From assembly GCA_963921795.1 (NCBI GenBank), contig OY997651.1, positions 58,391,512 to 58,455,511 of the forward strand: a stretch of DNA of 64,000 bases. Direction: 5' to 3'. The position numbers and the translations under genes are program-made. Source of the DNA: Nannobrachium achirus (lineage: Eukaryota; Chordata; Actinopteri; Myctophiformes; Myctophidae). Below are positions 60,351 through 64,000 of this stretch, one piece after another (position 1 is the first letter of the stretch; each line of letters opens with the position of its first letter). The notes under the pieces are model-generated. The model ran no database searches. It saw only the letters and a list, made by a program, of their open reading frames with translations, and had not been told where the DNA came from.

Positions 60351-60706
60351 GATTTTTTTAATATAATAAAAAATACACAATGCATCTGTTTTCAAGCCCC
60401 TTACATAAAGTTTGTTACTGTACATCATTATCTTGCACTCCTTTTGATTGTGGTATATTTAATTGTGTTTAAGGTCACTGTGAAGTATGCAACATCTACA
60501 TCAATAAGACAGATCACTGGGCCATATGAAAAAGTAGCTGATAGGCTGTTTCGGGGCCAGTACCACAGACTCCCACCTGCTCTAATGAAGATCCCTGAAA
60601 TAAAAGAAGGATGATTGCTGAAGTGCTGAAAGAAGTAAAGGAGGAAGTAAAAAGACTAGTCGGTTGCAGATTTGGGTTCATCTTGCGATAAACCAGCCGG
60701 GAAGAC

Positions 60707-61090
60707 TTGAAAAACTTGAAATGGACAACGGCTGAGTGGAGAGATCACGCGCCAACCTTTCTCAAATTCCTGCAGCAAGCAAGTCAAGTGATATTCGATG
60801 AACTCTCATCTTCAGACACCCCAAACGCAACAATCAAGAAGTGTGCTATGGCCATGGCTGGAGCAACCCTTATCCGTGCACGTGTACAAACCATGAATGC
60901 ACCACAGTATATCAATACATTGATCCTGTGTGAAAGAAGTGGAAGTGGAATTGATCAGTGGAAAGAAGAGGTCATTCAAGTGGAGAATGCCAGGAAATGG
61001 AATGGACACTCAATGTGTTGTGTCCTACTGGTGAAGAGGTTTGTACATTTAATTAGTAAAATAATAAAGATCCCCCTTTATTTTTATTAA
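60707..61090 (+). pseudogene. Exon relic of a multicopy transposon-like gene (B3), best copy
   Basis: Reads MKNLKWTTAEWRDHAPTFLK, then DELSSSDTPNATIKKCAMAM and IRARVQTMNAPQYINTL, then WKEEVIQVENARKWNG, without a stop until after the presumed exon end. The EWRDHAPTFL join is intact here only. The remaining exons lie beyond or are decayed. Confidence 0.48.
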
Positions 61091-61359
61091 ACCCTTCAAA
61101 GATGATGTTAACATTTCCACGTTTTAAATAAAATGAAATGATATTACATTTAATGCCACACAACCTCATTCTAGAAGTGAACTGCTACAGTATTTGCTCA
61201 GCACCCTTTTTAACCATGTTCAATTATGTGTTTTGTTCTAAAGGGCCATGCTGCTTCAGGTCTAACTGAAGAATCTCTCTTGGGGCCACACAGCGATTCA
61301 GTGGAGAAGGTAATTGCCTAACCTCGATGTCTTTTTTTCTGCAATGTTCAATAACCTTT

Positions 61360-61790
61360 AGGCCTGATTTACACTGCAGCCAAATCCAGCCTGAATCAGA
61401 TCTGTGTCACCATAGACATAACAAGGTAGACGCCTCCTTCGGCTCTGGGGCATGCGTCTTGGAGGATAGGCACTTTGTACAAGACTGTATGGCTGCAGGC
61501 GTGGAGTCACCATTGAAGTGAAAACATGCGCTGCGATTGGCCAGTAGTCACTTTGAGTGGCAGCGTGCTTTTGGCACTTCCGTACTTCTGCCTATCCAGT
61601 TTGACACGTCGCTCCAATGAACTGCAGCGGCGGAAGAGGTATCTAGCTTTTTATATCTGTGTGTGTCACATCCAGATTGGAATCTGATTGGTTTCATATG
61701 ACCATGTGACCATTTAATCCAATCAGATTCCAATCTGGATGTGACACAGATCTGATTCGGGCTGGATTTGGCTGATGTGTAAATCAGGCT
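61360..61790. mobile_element. MITE with about 48-bp inverted repeats (B3)
   Basis: Copy of 44133-44563 at the equivalent place, with its element-free sister text at about 62370-62415. Confidence 0.8.
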
Positions 61791-62812
61791 TGGATGCCAC
61801 AATACATGTATAGCTTCGTGGTTATGTTGTAAAAGAAAGTATTTTAGAAAGGTTTGCAAAAGTGTTAAAAATACAAAACTATGTGCATAATATTCCCACC
61901 CTTTACTTATTGCATTTATTACAGCACCTCTGGCAGCAATTAGAACCTCAGTTCTTCTTGACTGTGATGCTACAACTTAGCAACTATTTGGGGGCAGTTT
62001 CTCCCATTCTTCTTTTCAGATTTTCTCAAGCTGCATCAGGTGGCTTCGGTGCACAAGCCATTTTCGTATTTCTGCAGATATCGTGTTCCGAGTGGGCCTT
62101 CTCCAGAGTCCGGGTTCCAGGTGGGCCACTCCAGGACATTCAGACTTGTATTGAAGAAGTCCTGTCGGAAGTTGAACCACTGCCTCAGTCTGAGGTCCAG
62201 AGCACTCTGGATCAGGTTTTCATCATGAATCTCTCAGCATTCATTTTTCACTTGATCCTGACTAGTCCCACAGTTCCTGCTACTGAAAGATATTCCCATA
62301 TCATGATGCTGCGACCACTATGCGTTCCTGTAGGGATGGTGTTGGCCATGTGATGAGTGGTGCCTGTTAATGTTCAATAACCTTTAATGGCTTGGATGCC
62401 ACGCTACATAGCTTCAAGGAATATACTAGCTGATACATTATTTTCTCTCTGTCTGTCTGTCCCAGGGGGCACATCTTTTTTTTATATTGGCTAGTAATAA
62501 TGAACATTCTTTTTATTATCTATAATACCTACAACAGATGACAGTTTTATAATAATCAAATATAATAATAAGGGGAATAATAATAATAATATTCAGCCAA
62601 TATTTGTGTTGTTTTTTATATTTTCTTGACTTTACATATATAAACTGAGGGGGCACAACTTGCAACTGAGGGTGCAATGCCCCCCCAACTTAGAACTGGG
62701 GGGGTGAGTCAGTAGGATACAAAAGTGCAGAATCAAAACTCAAAGGGCATTCGTGTCATGCAATATGTATATAGGTTGTTTTTTCATACTTATACAGATG
62801 GTCTAAATGGTA

Positions 62813-63023
62813 AATGATGCATTTATGTTGTGCATTTATGTAGTGCCTTTATCAAAGGCGTTTTAACATGATTGTGCATTATAGTCACCCATTCACACAC
62901 ACATTCATACCCCGATTTCAGAGGAAACCATGCAAGGCACCAACCTGCTCATCAGGAGCAGTTAGGGGTTCAGAGTCTTGCTCAAGACAGTAACTCCGGG
63001 GGAGCCCAGGATCTAAATGGCCA
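62813..63023 (-). mobile_element. Old SINE (B3)
   Basis: Equivalent of 45590-45805. Confidence 0.72.
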
Positions 63024-63662
63024 GGGTGCCAATATTAGGTTCTATTGACCAGCAGCCTTTTATATAAGTCTTTATTATAAGAGGAAATGGCAAGATGTGG
63101 ACTTAATGTAATGTCTATAAGGATTCTATTCTACCCATTTTCATAATGCAGTATGGGTTAAGTACAATACTACTGTGCCATTCTTATTGTATGCTCAACA
63201 ATCAGAAGCTTATTCTCAACTTCATATGTTCATTTAGTTTTTTTTTTTTTTTTCTTTTTTTTTGAGCAGTGTGGGGGGAACTGACTTACTGGTTGCCAAA
63301 TTTGTTTTTCATTTCTATGGGTCACTTAATATCTAGTTTCTTACATTTTGTCTAAACATTTTCAGAAAACATTCCCCCAAAATAGGATTTTCATGAATAA
63401 CTATATCATGATTTAAGTGATTAATAAATAAACATAATTTATTTCATGTATACTCATGATGTAGTTAGTACTGTAGACATAAATCAGTTCATTGTACAAA
63501 TTTAAAAATAACATTTGGCTAAAATTTGGCCTCATTTATTCCCCAGGGTATCCCACGTTTTGCTCCATTCCAAGTGACGATGGACAAGCTGGACCGTGCT
63601 GTTACACCTCACATTGGTTACTTATGGTTGCGAACCAGGAACAGGTCAACGCTGTTCATCTG

Positions 63663-64000
63663 TAGGGCTGGGTATCGAGAAGCGGTTCTTGTTGAGAACC
63701 GGTTCCCTGTGGATCGATTCCTTGGAATCGTTAGCCAAAGTCCTTAACGATTCCATTATCGATGCCTGCATATGCGCGACGACGTCACGCACGCTGCCTT
63801 GTTTTGTTAGAGCGCAGTCAACATGTCATCCAAGCAGAAGCGTTCTAAAGTCTGGCTATTTCACAAGAATGTACATGTTAATGTCACACTGGCATTGGCT
63901 GCACCTGTGTGCTATGCTAGTTTTGATAATGAGACATCAGCTTTCCTAGTTCAGTTGTTGCTCAATCCAACGTCCTGTTTTTGTTGTGCTCAGAATGTGA
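63663..64000 (+). mobile_element. hAT-type element, left part (B3, cut by window end)
   Basis: Starts TAGGGCTGGGTATCGAGAAG and contains the same MSSKQKRSKVWLF start (ATG at 63823) as 46450-48057. Confidence 0.7.

Larger units (their letters stand above)
59945..64000 (+). repeat. Block B3 (cut by window end)
   Basis: Third copy of block B, closer to B2 than to B1 because it keeps the 44.1-47.5 kb section. It differs by an insertion (60128-60350) and smaller indels. Confidence 0.9.

Overview
The window looks like nuclear DNA of a teleost fish. The support is fish-type tRNA-derived SINEs, hAT-type elements with 8-bp target duplications, long (CA)n tracts, a fish C2H2 zinc-finger exon, THAP-type exons, and multi-exon genes with GT-AG (and one GC-AG) introns. 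I could not fix the species. No bacterial genes, rRNA, true tRNA gene or CRISPR array was seen.

Layout. (1) 1-1686: repeat-rich flank. (2) Unit A1, 1687-11985, and unit A2, 16442-26710: two near-identical direct copies of a 10.3-kb block. Each carries a 15-coding-exon plus-strand gene of about 1,316 codons, with an ExoX C-terminal-like motif, a DUF6729-like cysteine module, an RNase H-like (DDE-type) transposase core and a C-terminal zinc ribbon. Both copies are broken, by different small indels. (3) Spacer 11986-16441: holds a minus-strand relic of a third paralogue with two tandem zinc ribbons, plus MITEs and microsatellites. (4) From 26.7 kb to the end: a second array of alternating blocks B and C. 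B1 is 26.66-30.37 kb, C1 40.03-42.85 kb, B2 42.85-49.9 kb, C2 53.54-56.8 kb and B3 59.94-64 kb (cut by the window end). B carries relics of another multicopy transposon-like gene (possibly DUF6589-type) and a hAT element with nested LINE and MITE pieces. C carries a THAP-type N-terminal exon.

Because B and C are duplicated, several insertions can be read against an empty sister site. The best case is 30381-40019, a 9.6-kb foldback element flanked by the 8-bp duplication GACCACAT. Its sister site at 53.54 kb is uninterrupted. Its arms carry GC-rich clustered repeats near the ends and two outward-facing copies of a zinc-finger-gene promoter plus first coding exon. Between the arms lies an orphan C2H2 zinc-finger exon (34295-34959, minus). 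A second case is 49911-53223, a 3.3-kb retro-insertion with a 17-bp duplication and a SINE at its 3' end. A third is a SINE at 40233-40509. Separately, 58982-59650 is an almost perfect hairpin with about 195-bp arms, and a family of about 80-bp palindromes is scattered through the window.

The window therefore reads as a locus built by segmental duplication and repeated transposon insertion. No gene here can be called intact with confidence. The exon models and family names rest on reading by eye; percentage identities, database hits and expression were not computed.
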